From Flavobacterium endoglycinae (lineage in GTDB: Bacteria > Bacteroidota > Bacteroidia > Flavobacteriales > Flavobacteriaceae): DNA of 64,000 bases. Location: positions 1,054,001 to 1,118,000 of the forward strand of contig NZ_CP071448.1 of NCBI RefSeq assembly GCF_017352115.1, read 5' to 3'. Shown piece after piece: positions 35,847 to 44,892 of this stretch. A model generated the notes under the pieces. The model was not told the origin of the DNA. It saw only the letters and a program-made list of their open reading frames with translations, and did no database searches. The translations under genes were made by a program, and so were the position numbers. Each line of letters opens with the position of its first letter. Positions within the stretch are counted from its first letter, which is position 1.

Positions 35847-36941
35847 TTATAACTTAATTCGGTAGATAAAATAGGGAGGTTTGCCGGCGTCTGAGCTGCC
35901 TGTAAATGCAGGGGTAGTATAGAGCTGGTTAACCGAAATATACAAATAGCCATCTTTTGAAAGCGCAAGATTATCCGGCCAGTTTAATTTACGGTCGGTT
36001 ATATAGTCCTGCAAGTGACCCGAAGCATCCAATTTACTTATGCCAAAACCTCCAAGATTTGTAATATAGTGATTGCCATGCTGATCTGTAACCACTCCAT
36101 CGCTGACAGGCTTGTCTCCAAATTTTACAATGGACTTACCAATAGTTTCATCATCTGCACCTTCTCTGAATAATTTTGCTGGAACCTGATACCATTTAGT
36201 GCCATTCATGGCACCAAAGAAAATAGTTTCTCTGTCATCGGATAATGTAATGGGATTAATCCCTACCCTAGCTGGTTTTCCGCCAAAGTTGATCACTTTT
36301 CCATCGATAAGCATATCCACATCTTCTGACTGCAGGGCCTTATCACCGCTGAAACGCCTTGCTGTTTTGGTAGAAAGATCAAAAGCAATTATTCCGGGAT
36401 TTGAGATATCCGCCAAATAAACCCATCCTCTTGACTCATCAATGGCCAGATCCTGGATAAAGCTTCCTTTGGGCGCAATTATCTGGTCAAACTCAATTGT
36501 ATTTGTAATTTGATTTTTCTTCAGATCAAAACTGAAAAGCCTTGTTCTGCCCAGCTCTAATCCCATATCAATCATCCACAGATTGTTTTTCTTGTCGACA
36601 ACTATTCCAAGCGGAGTGTCGAAAGTTTCAGCACTCGCTGCCTTTCCATTTTTCTGCAGGTCAGCTGAAGGATAAGGGACAGCTCTGCCTTTTATAATTT
36701 CGACCAGCTGTTCATTAGGAGCTCCAAGCGGATGAATCGTCGCAAATACCCTTCCATCAGCACTCACCGCCACATTTCCGGGACGTGTTTTATCGAATCT
36801 GGCTACCACTTCCAGAGAATTATTGGCTATTCTTCGCTCATTTTTCAAAACGGTGGAAGTACCTTGTGCATAACTGCCGAAAAAAAACAGACTGGCTGCT
36901 GTAGACACAATTAAGCTTTTAAATGTTTTCATAATATTCAT
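35847..36941 (-). CDS. Secreted major-royal-jelly/yellow-like beta-propeller protein
   Basis: The 364-residue protein has a signal peptide (residues 1-25, ...FFFGSYA|Q; a second in-frame ATG at residue 4 is an equally good start). The body has the MRJP/yellow pattern: PLGIVVDKKNNLWMIDMG, FIQDLAIDESRGWVYLADI, VGINPITLSDDRETIFFGAMNG and the W-Y-x-V-P segment. The family has a six-bladed propeller; some members are lactonases or dopachrome-tautomerase-like, but no function is secure. It is divergent from an AraC regulator with a 129-bp shared promoter region. Confidence 0.78.
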   Translation of the reverse strand: MNIMKTFKSLIVSTAASLFFFGSYAQGTSTVLKNERRIANNSLEVVARFDKTRPGNVAVSADGRVFATIHPLGAPNEQLVEIIKGRAVPYPSADLQKNGKAASAETFDTPLGIVVDKKNNLWMIDMGLELGRTRLFSFDLKKNQITNTIEFDQIIAPKGSFIQDLAIDESRGWVYLADISNPGIIAFDLSTKTARRFSGDKALQSEDVDMLIDGKVINFGGKPARVGINPITLSDDRETIFFGAMNGTKWYQVPAKLFREGADDETIGKSIVKFGDKPVSDGVVTDQHGNHYITNLGGFGISKLDASGHLQDYITDRKLNWPDNLALSKDGYLYISVNQLYTTPAFTGSSDAGKPPYFIYRIKL

Positions 36942-37020
36942 GAGTTAAAATTTTAAATATATTATTTCCTCAAACAGGAACTTGAGTGACAAAATTATAC
37001 CAAAGAAAGCCGTTTATGTA

Positions 37021-37053
37021 GTATAAATTTGCTTTTATAGTGTATAAATTTGC
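37021..37053. promoter_or_regulatory. Tandem 12-bp direct repeat in the divergent promoter region
   Basis: GTATAAATTTGC occurs at 37021-37032 and 37042-37053, a 21-bp period (two helical turns). Each copy also contains TAAATTTG, a match to TAnnTTTG, so the repeats may be two promoter boxes, or the direct-repeat site of the AraC regulator next door. Confidence 0.5.
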
Positions 37054-37070
37054 CACAAGACCCTTCAATT

Positions 37071-37931
37071 ATGACATTACACAATCTTCTTTACGAACCC
37101 TACACCATTCATTTTGAGACATTGGATGTTTTTCCCGATACAAGAGGAAAAAAGAACTTTTTTGAACTGATCTTTGTCTTGTCTGGCAACGGCGAACACT
37201 GCATTAACCAGCATAGTTTCAGCTATAAAGAAAACCACATGTTTTTAATTACACCTCAAGACTGCAGTAAATTCTATATTGAAGAAACTTCTATATTCTT
37301 TTTTTTACGTTTCAGCAACATTTACCTCAGCAGAAACGGATTTTCAGGGGATATTATACGTCGTCTCGAATATATCCTTCACAATGCAAACCATAAACCA
37401 GGTTGCATCTTAAAAAACCAAAGCGATAAAGCATTGATTCGTCCTGTAGTGGAAGCTCTACTGAGAGAAACAGTGAACAATGATTTACATCAGCAAGAAA
37501 TAACGATGCAGCTGATCAATACTCTTATTGTAATTGTAGCTCGGAATATTGCCAAATATCTTCCTCATAAAATAGAAAGCACAACGGAGGAGCGGATTAT
37601 GGAAATACTGCACTATATCCAGCGTAACATTTATCAGCCTGCCACAATACGCACTGAGAGGATCTGCAAAGAATTTGGAATTTCTGAAAATTATCTGGGC
37701 AAATATTTTAAACAGCATAATGGAGAAACCCTGCAATCCTACATCAACAATTACAAAGCTACCCTTATAGAACACCGTTTAAAATACAGTGACCTCCGCA
37801 TGAATGAAATTGCCGACGAGCTTGGTTTTACGGATGAAAGCCATTTAAATAAATTCTTTAAGCTAAAAAGGGGAATAAGTCCTCGAAAATATAGAATCGA
37901 TTTCCAGAAAGATCAGCGTAGTTCTAATTAA
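37071..37931 (+). CDS. AraC-family transcriptional regulator
   Basis: The 286-residue protein has an N-terminal cupin-like sensing region (LSGNGEHCINQHSFSYKENHMFLITPQD) and a C-terminal AraC double helix-turn-helix (~190-283: RICKEFGISENYLGKYFKQHNGE; MNEIADELGFTDESHLNKFFKLKRGISPRKYR). The start is ATG 37071; a TTG 21 bp upstream would overlap the repeat. Divergent from the royal-jelly-like gene, which it likely controls. Effector unknown. Confidence 0.88.
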   Translation: MTLHNLLYEPYTIHFETLDVFPDTRGKKNFFELIFVLSGNGEHCINQHSFSYKENHMFLITPQDCSKFYIEETSIFFFLRFSNIYLSRNGFSGDIIRRLEYILHNANHKPGCILKNQSDKALIRPVVEALLRETVNNDLHQQEITMQLINTLIVIVARNIAKYLPHKIESTTEERIMEILHYIQRNIYQPATIRTERICKEFGISENYLGKYFKQHNGETLQSYINNYKATLIEHRLKYSDLRMNEIADELGFTDESHLNKFFKLKRGISPRKYRIDFQKDQRSSN

Positions 37932-38170
37932 TTGAGGTAAAAGGATACAAAAATGATAGACTTAATATTATTTCTGCCGCAAAAATTTGAGGTGAATTTA
38001 CAAATAATTTGACATTGCAAGTTTCGTGGAGTATTAAGAAAGCCCCACCTACAGCTCTCTAAGTACTTTATTTTAACACGCAATTTACTGGGTTTTATTT
38101 TACTTATGAAGCAGATGTCATTTTCTTTATAAATAATGCAAAAAAAATTTCTACAATCGAAAAAACGTTC

Positions 38171-38178
38171 TATATTTG
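38171..38178 (+). promoter_or_regulatory. Promoter -7 element of the second tRNA-Ser
   Basis: TATATTTG, followed by the same GCACCCGCAATCAGACAATG segment as in front of the first copy. Confidence 0.65.
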
Positions 38179-38211
38179 CACCCGCAATCAGACAATGATA
38201 GCGACATTTTT

Positions 38212-38296
38212 GGAGGAATGGCAGAGCGGTCGAATGCGGCAGTCTTGAAAACTGTTGACTGTAACAGGTCCGGGGGTTCGAATCCCTCTTCCTCCG
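38212..38296 (+). tRNA. tRNA-Ser(UGA), copy 2
   Basis: The 85-nt class II tRNA has acceptor strands GGAGGAA (38212-38218) and TTCCTCC (38289-38295), discriminator G38296, and anticodon TGA in loop CTTGAAA. The body matches copy 1; only the acceptor stem differs, with one base pair changed on both strands (A-T to G-C), so pairing is kept. Confidence 0.95.
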
Positions 38297-38353
38297 CTTA
38301 GAGAGCTTAAAGGACAACTTTTCAAAGTTTACAAAAGGCTAAAAATTAACAAA

Positions 38354-38386
38354 AAAACCCTGCAGATCATACGATTTGCAGGGTTT
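38354..38386 (+). terminator. Terminator of tRNA-Ser copy 2
   Basis: AAAACCCTGCA / TGCAGGGTTTT, with the inner ATC/GAT pairing extending the stem. The TTTTCAAAGTTTACAAAA segment before it is shared with copy 1. The remaining ~180 bp to the next gene (38564) shows nothing recognisable. Confidence 0.8.
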
Positions 38387-38563
38387 TGTCTTTGTATGAA
38401 TTTCAATATTTAAAGTTTTGAATAGAAAAATTATGTACGTAAGCGATATTTTTTTATTTCAAAGATTCTGGTTATTCATGCCTCCAAAAATCAAATAGAT
38501 CAAAAAGGTCTAAAAAATAACGATGAAATATTTATTAGTTATCACATGATTACAACTGTGCCT

Positions 38564-39757
38564 TTATTTTACCAGACGAATTCCAGAGAATTGCCACTGA
38601 TGTCTGGGATGGAAAAAATTACGATAGCTTGAACGGCTATGGCCTTTCGGCGTAGCAATAGAACTGCCTCTTAAAACCATTTGATTCACCATAAACTTTC
38701 CGTTGTATTCCCCGATCGCGCCAGAGGCTTTACTGTATCTCGGATAAGGAAGATAAGCGCTATTAGTCCATTCCCATCTTTCACCCCAGCCAAAAAGACT
38801 GCTTGCAGCCTCCCATTCCTCTTCAAGGGGCAGGCGCATTCCTTTCCATGAAGCAAAAGCAGATGCTTCATAAAAATTCACATGGCAGACTGCTTCAGAC
38901 CAGTTAATACTCTGAAATCCAGACAGCTTATAATACCCCCAATCTCCATCTGTAAAATGCCAGTAAAGTGGCGATCTGGCCTGGTGTTGCTTTACCCAAT
39001 CCCATCCTTCAGAATGCCAGTGCCTAAAATCTTCATATCCTCTGTCCTGCATAAATTCAAAATACTCAGCATTAGTGACGGGTGATGCAGCGATCTGATA
39101 AGCCTCGAGATACTTTTTATGGCGACCTGATTCATTGTCGAAGCTGAAACCTGCACCGCTGAAACCTATCTCATAAATTCCTTCAGACATTTCAATGAAA
39201 TCTAAATTGTCTTGCAGATCTGATGCAAGATTAAATTGAACTCCAATATCGTCTGCTTCGTATAAGGGAAAGAGCGGATTGTGACCCAATATGTATTTGA
39301 TATCTGTCAACAACAGCTCCTGATGCTGCTGTTCATGGTTTAATCCCAGTTCTAAAACAGCATAAATCTCATCAGACAGCACAGCTTTAGTCAGATATTT
39401 TTCCATCTGTTCATCTACATAAGATCGGTAGGCATAAATATCCGAAACCGAAGGTCGGCTTAAATTACCTCGGTCTGTGCGCACTACCCTTGCTCCTACA
39501 GTTTCATAATAGCTGTTAAAAACAAAATTATACTGCGGGTTAAATTCCAGATATCCTTCAAAATAAGGAATCAGAATGAAGGTTTCAAAAAACCAAGTGG
39601 TATGCCCCAAATGCCATTTAGGAGGACTGACATCTTCAATTGGCTGAACCACATAATCTTCTGTCTGCAGTGGACCGCAGATTGATTCCGAATGTTTTCG
39701 TATTTTTTTATACTGCTCCAGCAGAAGCTGTGCCTTATTTTTTACTGATGTTTCCAT
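38564..39757 (-). CDS. egtB: Ergothioneine sulfoxide synthase EgtB
   Basis: The 397-residue enzyme joins a DinB-like metal-binding domain to a formylglycine-generating/sulfatase-modifying domain. The iron ligands are visible: His52 in WHLGHTTWF and His141/His145 in HEQQHQE. The second half (~190-397) has ASPVTNAEYFEFMQDRGY, WSEAVCHVNFYEASAFASW and SGIRLVK at the end. EgtB oxidatively couples trimethyl-histidine to a thiol. The start chosen, ATG 39757, is 16 bp after the egtD stop. Whether cysteine or gamma-glutamylcysteine is the sulfur source is unresolved. Confidence 0.93.
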   Translation of the reverse strand: METSVKNKAQLLLEQYKKIRKHSESICGPLQTEDYVVQPIEDVSPPKWHLGHTTWFFETFILIPYFEGYLEFNPQYNFVFNSYYETVGARVVRTDRGNLSRPSVSDIYAYRSYVDEQMEKYLTKAVLSDEIYAVLELGLNHEQQHQELLLTDIKYILGHNPLFPLYEADDIGVQFNLASDLQDNLDFIEMSEGIYEIGFSGAGFSFDNESGRHKKYLEAYQIAASPVTNAEYFEFMQDRGYEDFRHWHSEGWDWVKQHQARSPLYWHFTDGDWGYYKLSGFQSINWSEAVCHVNFYEASAFASWKGMRLPLEEEWEAASSLFGWGERWEWTNSAYLPYPRYSKASGAIGEYNGKFMVNQMVLRGSSIATPKGHSRSSYRNFFHPRHQWQFSGIRLVK

Positions 39758-39773
39758 ACTATAATATCTTCTT

Positions 39774-40772
39774 TTAAACTGCTGTCCAAAACGTATCAAC
39801 AAACCATTCTCTGCTGTCCATAATATTGTAATGTGGCTCAAATCCAGACTGGCTAGCTATCTTACGTGTGTCCTCAAGAGAGAATTTCTGGGATACTTCC
39901 ATGTAAACGGGTTCATTTTCCAAGAAATGAAATGTCTGATCTCCAACATTGACCTGTTGCTCCTGCAGGCTGATCAAATAACTGCGACAGGCACCGCTGA
40001 CTGGATCATAGGTTTCATAATGTTCAAATTGATCTACAATAAAATCAGCATCAAGCTCTCTGTTGATACGATGGAGAAGATTTAGATTAAAAGCAGCTGT
40101 AACACCATTAGAATCGTTATAAGCATTTAAAATAGTATTAGGCTCTTTCTTCAAATCAAATCCAATCATCACCACATCTCCCTTGTTCAGATTCTTGCGG
40201 AGTTCAAAACAGAAACGATAGACATCTTCCATCTCCATATTCCCAATGTTACTGCCTAGAAACAAAATAACTTTACGGCGTGTAGATAGTTGAGAAGCTT
40301 TGTAAAGCATATCAAAGTATTCACCCTGCAGACATTCGATATCAAGATCAGGAAGATGTTTGCTAAGCTTCTTTTCAAGAACGGATAAGATGTTTCCCGA
40401 GATATCGATAGGCATGTACCTGAAATCGGCATCTTGCTTCTTTAGATACTCTAACAGATGAATGGATTTAGAAGCATCTCCCGCTCCAAGCTCTATTAGA
40501 TCAAACGGCGTTTGTTCAGCCCTTATGACAGAGGCTATCTCAGCAGTTTGATTCTTAAAAATATCCATCTCACAGCGGGTTAGATAATATTCAGGCATGG
40601 CCATAATCTTCTGAAAAAGACTATCTCCATACTGGTCATAAAAATATTTGGAGTTTAAATATTTGGGACTCTGCCGTAGTCCTGCATGCACATCTTCCTT
40701 AAAATGCTCTGTATTTTGTTTAGATATTTCTATATTTTTTTCTATGGTTGAAGTTGTAGCTGTTAATTTCAT
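39774..40772 (-). CDS. egtD: L-histidine N-alpha-methyltransferase EgtD
   Basis: The 332-residue SAM enzyme trimethylates histidine, the first ergothioneine step. It shows YFYDQYGDSLFQKIMAMPEY (43-62) and the SAM loop ELGAGDASK (94-102); length and order match EgtD. The start at ATG 40772 fits family length; a 45-residue upstream extension is unlike the family. First gene of the egtD-egtB operon. egtC and egtE are not adjacent. Confidence 0.93.
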   Translation of the reverse strand: MKLTATTSTIEKNIEISKQNTEHFKEDVHAGLRQSPKYLNSKYFYDQYGDSLFQKIMAMPEYYLTRCEMDIFKNQTAEIASVIRAEQTPFDLIELGAGDASKSIHLLEYLKKQDADFRYMPIDISGNILSVLEKKLSKHLPDLDIECLQGEYFDMLYKASQLSTRRKVILFLGSNIGNMEMEDVYRFCFELRKNLNKGDVVMIGFDLKKEPNTILNAYNDSNGVTAAFNLNLLHRINRELDADFIVDQFEHYETYDPVSGACRSYLISLQEQQVNVGDQTFHFLENEPVYMEVSQKFSLEDTRKIASQSGFEPHYNIMDSREWFVDTFWTAV

Positions 40773-41052
40773 TGTAGTGTATTTTAATAGTTTCAGAAAG
40801 ACGCGCTTTCTTTCTCTAAAATACATTTCAATTACCGTAGAAAGGATTCTGATAAAATAGAATATTAACTCAAAAAAATTAGAGTTCGTGCAACTTTGCA
40901 ATTCCATTCCTTAAATTAACTCCTATCCCATTAGAGGTAAGTATTAAAATCATGTAAATCAACGTTATGAAGACTGTAATTTTTAATAGATGAATTAGAG
41001 TTAAATTGCATAAATAAAAATGAATAATAATAAAATTTAAAAAGTTACTGCC

Positions 41053-41286
41053 ATGAATGATCTAATTGAACAATTTGAATCAGAACTGAAAGCCTTTCTT
41101 GAATTCCGCTATAATTTATCCCTGCAGCAGAATACCGCAGAGAGATTCAATGAAACCGAGAGAGCAGCATTTGACTTTGTAGATGACTATCTGCTGAATA
41201 CCCCTGATCTGATTGCAGGCGATGTAGAAAAATCTATTCAGAATATTTTAAACGATTTCATTGATAAGAAAATAAGAGACAATTAA
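41053..41286 (+). CDS. Small hypothetical acidic protein
   Basis: 77 residues, predicted all-helical, no signal peptide, no cysteines. Sequence begins MNDLIEQFESELKAFLEFRY. It is divergent from egtD with a 280-bp gap that shows AT-rich DNA but no clear promoter match. Family not recognised. Coding potential is supported by a clean ATG and normal codon use. Confidence 0.55.
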   Translation: MNDLIEQFESELKAFLEFRYNLSLQQNTAERFNETERAAFDFVDDYLLNTPDLIAGDVEKSIQNILNDFIDKKIRDN

Positions 41287-41508
41287 TGCATCTAATTAAA
41301 AAGTGCTAAGATTTCGGCATAATTGTCATCATCATCAAACCATTCCTGGTATTGATATGCTAAAAAGATCGGTAAATGCGATCTGTCAAATATTGGATGT
41401 ATAAATGCCGAGTCATGAAATAATATAACTCTGCTCCATAATTCTATAATTTAAAAACCTGTAGTGCTTTCTATTTTTGGGATAAATAATTACAAAACCT
41501 TCTTAATA

Positions 41509-41799
41509 ATGAAATCACATACAGCTTCCTACTCTTTTAAACCTTTCAGCATAGCGAATACGAATTTCACAGATGCAGAATTTCATTTTGAAAAACAGAA
41601 CACATCACAAATATTAGATTTATACCGTAAACATGAGGATGAACCAGATTTTGACTGTGAATTTTTAAAAGGCATCACTCATGAGCAAACCGAAAATTCA
41701 ATAGATCTAGATTCTGAGCAAGAACAGATGGATGATTACAATGATTATGAATGGGATCCCGAAATCTATGATCCGTATCTAGAGTCCACTTATTATTAA
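41509..41799 (+). CDS. Small hypothetical acidic protein
   Basis: 96 residues from ATG 41509 (a GTG 45 bp earlier is less likely). The C-terminal 45 residues are very rich in Asp/Glu/Tyr (QEQMDDYNDYEWDPEIYD), the rest carries a mixed HTASYSFKPF start. No signal peptide or domain is recognised. It might be a regulator or decoy-like acidic protein, but nothing in the sequence decides. Confidence 0.5.
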   Translation: MKSHTASYSFKPFSIANTNFTDAEFHFEKQNTSQILDLYRKHEDEPDFDCEFLKGITHEQTENSIDLDSEQEQMDDYNDYEWDPEIYDPYLESTYY

Positions 41800-41891
41800 T
41801 TTGACTCACCAATACAATTAAGATAATACAAAACAGCTTTGCAATTTGTACAGCTCATTATACGCTACTTTATGGTATCTTATAGAAAATA

Positions 41892-41918
41892 AAAAGCAGA
41901 AACTATGTTCCTGCTTTT
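41892..41918 (-). terminator. Terminator of the adhesin operon
   Basis: AAAAGCAG / CTGCTTTT around an 11-nt loop. On the minus strand it follows the OmpA-like stop by 84 bp and ends in a T-rich tract. Confidence 0.7.
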
Positions 41919-42001
41919 AAATTTTTGCTTGTTTTCAAGATTTAGATATGAATGTTGTTTAACTCAACTTATTGAAAGAGTTTTACAAAACATCAAGCCT
42001 T

Positions 42002-43963
42002 TTACATTGAAGAAATTACAAACTCACTTCGTCTGTTTTTTAAATGTTCTTCTTCTGAACATTTTACACCGTCTTTGCATCGGTTAAGAAGCTTGCTTTC
42101 TCCATAGCCTTTTCCTTTCAAACGGTCCGCATCAATACCTTTGGAAGTAAGCCAGGAAACGATGGATTTTGCTCTTTTATCCGATAGAATCATATTAGAC
42201 TGTGCAGAAGAACGGCTGTCAGTATGGGAACGGATATCAATTTTCATGCTTGGATATTCCTCCATTACCGCTAAGATTTTATTTAGTTCTGCTGCGGCCT
42301 TATCTGTAATATTCCATTTGCCAAGATCAAAATAAATCATGGAAATGTTCAGGGTTTTAGCCAAATCAGTTCCTACCTTAACGCCTTTGATTTCTGGATT
42401 TTCTAGTAATGCAATAACTGGTTTCTCCAACTTTAGATCCAGCTTATTTTCTGCCGCTATAGCAATAACAACTGTATTTTCTTTTGGTGGATACTGCTTT
42501 TTCTCTGCACGCACGGTATATTTTTTATTACAGCTACATGTAAAACTATAAGATCCATCATCGGCTGTCTGTACTTTTGCGACTTCTCGATTATCTTCGT
42601 CTACAAGTGTAAGCACTGCTCCCGCAATCACAGCACCTGTCTTATTATCCGTAACTGTGCCCGTTAAAGTTCTCTCGCATACCAGTTGTCTGGTTTCTGT
42701 AAACCCATAAATATCATCGCTGCCCGCTCCTCCTTTACGGTTAGAAGAGAAATAGCCTTTTCGGGTCACGCTGTTTATAATAAAGGCAAAATCATCCGAT
42801 CTGGTGTTTACAGGTTCGCCTACATTTTGTACTTGACCATAAGTGCCGTCCTGCATCATTTCAGCAACTACAATATCAAGGCCTCCAAGTCCTGGGCGTC
42901 CGTCAGTTGCAAAATAAAGTTGATTATCCGCAGAGATAAATGGAAAAGTCTCTCTTCCTTCGGTATTGATCTGAGCACCGAGGTTCTCCGGCCTGCCATA
43001 TGATCCATCAGGGTTGATCAGTACGCTGAATAGATCTGACTGGCCGAATGTTCCCGGCATATCTGACGCGAAATACAGTTTCTTTTCATCCACACTTAGA
43101 GCTGGATGGGCTGTACTGTATTCATCGCTGTTAAAAGGAAGCTCTGTTATATTAGTCCAATTCCCGTCAATAAAACTTGCTTTATATAATTTCAGTAATG
43201 TGATATTTTGCCCGTCCTTACCGCGTTTTCCATCCAAATAATTATTTCTGGTGAAATACATTGTTTTCCCGTCTTTGGTAAATACAGGAGTCGACTCGTT
43301 AAACTTGGAATTAATTTCCTTGTTTAACAGAAGCGGACTTCCTGTACTACCGTCAGCATTGATTGGGGCAATGTATAGATTGGTAAAACTTTTGTTGGTC
43401 CATTTAAAGGTTTTGCCTTCCTTGTTTTCTATCTGTCTTGCAGAGCTGAATACGAGACTGTTTCCTAAAAATGCGCTTCCAAAATCCGAGCTCTCTGAAT
43501 TCACACCTGCAGGATAAATAGCAAATCGCCCTGAATTACCTTTAATCTGCTCAAGATAATTCCTGTTGCCAGCAAAGAGAATCCCACGGGTGTCCGCACT
43601 GCTCTTTTTGTTGAATTCTTCAAGCATTTTATCTGCCTTCACATAATCACCTGCAGCTTTCAACGACTGAGCGTAACGGTATAAGTATTCGGGCTCCTGC
43701 TGTGCAGAAATAGCAAAAAGTCGATCGTACCAAATTGAAGCCTTTGCCAGATCTGCATTAAAATAATATGCATTTCCGAGCCTCTGGAACATCTTCTGAT
43801 CCTCAAATCCTTTGGCAACCAGCTTTTCGTAAATAGCAATAGCATCTGCGTAAGCATAGTTATTATATTCCTTCTCTGCTTGATCCAGTAGAGCCTGCTG
43901 CGCCGATGCGTTGAAAAACAGCAGGGACAGCCCGATAGTATATAGTATTTTCTTAAAGTCCAT
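42002..43963 (-). CDS. OmpA-family protein with TPR, PD40 repeats and peptidoglycan-binding domain
   Basis: The 653-residue protein has a signal peptide (1-21, ...FNASA|Q), TPR-like helices (~20-120), PD40/WD40-like propeller blades (NSSRIENKEGK-type and STAHPALSVDEKKLYFASDMPGTFG), a CarboxypepD-like beta sandwich (TGTVTDNKTGAVIAGA) and a C-terminal OmpA domain (~540-653: IYFDLGKWNIT, IDIRSHTDSRSS, NRRSEFVI). This architecture belongs to the flavobacterial partners of type IX-secreted adhesins (PorE-like). It anchors to peptidoglycan. It starts 2 bp after the porP-like stop. Confidence 0.9.
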   Translation of the reverse strand: MDFKKILYTIGLSLLFFNASAQQALLDQAEKEYNNYAYADAIAIYEKLVAKGFEDQKMFQRLGNAYYFNADLAKASIWYDRLFAISAQQEPEYLYRYAQSLKAAGDYVKADKMLEEFNKKSSADTRGILFAGNRNYLEQIKGNSGRFAIYPAGVNSESSDFGSAFLGNSLVFSSARQIENKEGKTFKWTNKSFTNLYIAPINADGSTGSPLLLNKEINSKFNESTPVFTKDGKTMYFTRNNYLDGKRGKDGQNITLLKLYKASFIDGNWTNITELPFNSDEYSTAHPALSVDEKKLYFASDMPGTFGQSDLFSVLINPDGSYGRPENLGAQINTEGRETFPFISADNQLYFATDGRPGLGGLDIVVAEMMQDGTYGQVQNVGEPVNTRSDDFAFIINSVTRKGYFSSNRKGGAGSDDIYGFTETRQLVCERTLTGTVTDNKTGAVIAGAVLTLVDEDNREVAKVQTADDGSYSFTCSCNKKYTVRAEKKQYPPKENTVVIAIAAENKLDLKLEKPVIALLENPEIKGVKVGTDLAKTLNISMIYFDLGKWNITDKAAAELNKILAVMEEYPSMKIDIRSHTDSRSSAQSNMILSDKRAKSIVSWLTSKGIDADRLKGKGYGESKLLNRCKDGVKCSEEEHLKNRRSEFVISSM

Positions 43964-43965
43964 AA

Positions 43966-44877
43966 TTAGAAAAATCTAGGTGATGTAATTCGGTTATAGC
44001 CTTTCATAAACTCAAATCGCAGGAAAATCTCATGCGAACCCGAGTTGTAATTATTCAGCTTGGTGGTTTCACGGTCATAAGCATACCCGATGTACATGCT
44101 CTTACTGATCTGAAATCCTGCCATCGCACTCAGCGCAGCACTCCATCGGTACGATACTCCTGCAGCAAACTTATCATTGAAAAGGAAATTGGCTGAAACA
44201 TCTACTTGAAGCGGCGAACCCTCCACCATCTTGGCAAGGGCCGCAGGTTTGAACTTAATCATCTCATATCTGTCTAGATTAAACACATAACCTGCAATAA
44301 GATAATAATTGATTTTTTCCTTATAAATCGCATAATCATTATCATCGTAACGGTTAGTTTGGATAAAATTTGGAACAGAGAGCCCGACATATCCTTTATC
44401 AGAATGATAATACACTCCGGCACCTACATTGGGCGTAAACTTATTTTTAAAATTCGAAAACTTTGGATCTCCCTGATGCTCCATCGTCAGCTTATTAGGG
44501 TCTAGATTAAATATATTGGCCGATCCCTTAATACCAAAAGAAAGTTTGGCCTCAGCTGAAGTCTGGATGGAATACGAAATATCCGCTGAGAAATTATTCT
44601 CTGAAGTGGGCCCGATTTTATCATTTACAAGAGAGAATCCAAGTCCCAAGCTGCTGCCGCTGATAGGCGTGTTAAGGGATAAAGTGCTTGCTTCAGGCGC
44701 GCCATCCAGACCTACCCACTGAGTACGGTACAGTCCAAAAATACTCATCACTCCTCTTGAACCCGCATAAGCCGGGTTTATATTGATGGTGTTATGCATA
44801 TATTGCGTATACTGCGCATCCTGCTGCGCAAAACCTGCTGCGGAACAAAACAATAATAGTAAAGCTAATTTTTTCAT
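43966..44877 (-). CDS. PorP/SprF-family type IX secretion membrane protein
   Basis: The 303-residue outer-membrane protein has a signal peptide (1-17) and the family N-terminus QDAQYTQYMHNTININPAYAGSRG, then repeated beta strands ending FLRFEFMKGYNR. PorP/SprF proteins pair with a specific large adhesin (SprF with SprB in F. johnsoniae) and are needed to display it at the surface. Here the 2916-residue adhesin lies directly upstream, so this is its probable partner. Confidence 0.92.
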   Translation of the reverse strand: MKKLALLLLFCSAAGFAQQDAQYTQYMHNTININPAYAGSRGVMSIFGLYRTQWVGLDGAPEASTLSLNTPISGSSLGLGFSLVNDKIGPTSENNFSADISYSIQTSAEAKLSFGIKGSANIFNLDPNKLTMEHQGDPKFSNFKNKFTPNVGAGVYYHSDKGYVGLSVPNFIQTNRYDDNDYAIYKEKINYYLIAGYVFNLDRYEMIKFKPAALAKMVEGSPLQVDVSANFLFNDKFAAGVSYRWSAALSAMAGFQISKSMYIGYAYDRETTKLNNYNSGSHEIFLRFEFMKGYNRITSPRFF

Positions 44878-44892
44878 TTATCTATTTTTAAT

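Noticed and set aside
12235..38296. Active integrative element between the tRNA copies
   Set aside because: No integrase, excisionase or conjugation gene is present, so the direct repeats are reported only as possible recombination sites.
37928..38317. Minus-strand open frame overlapping the second tRNA-Ser
   Set aside because: The [19 protein letters not shown] stretch is the usual false translation of an antisense tRNA-Ser gene.
40773..40907. N-terminal extension of EgtD
   Set aside because: It would make the protein 45 residues longer than the family and is dominated by Phe/Ile/Arg codons of AT-rich non-coding DNA.
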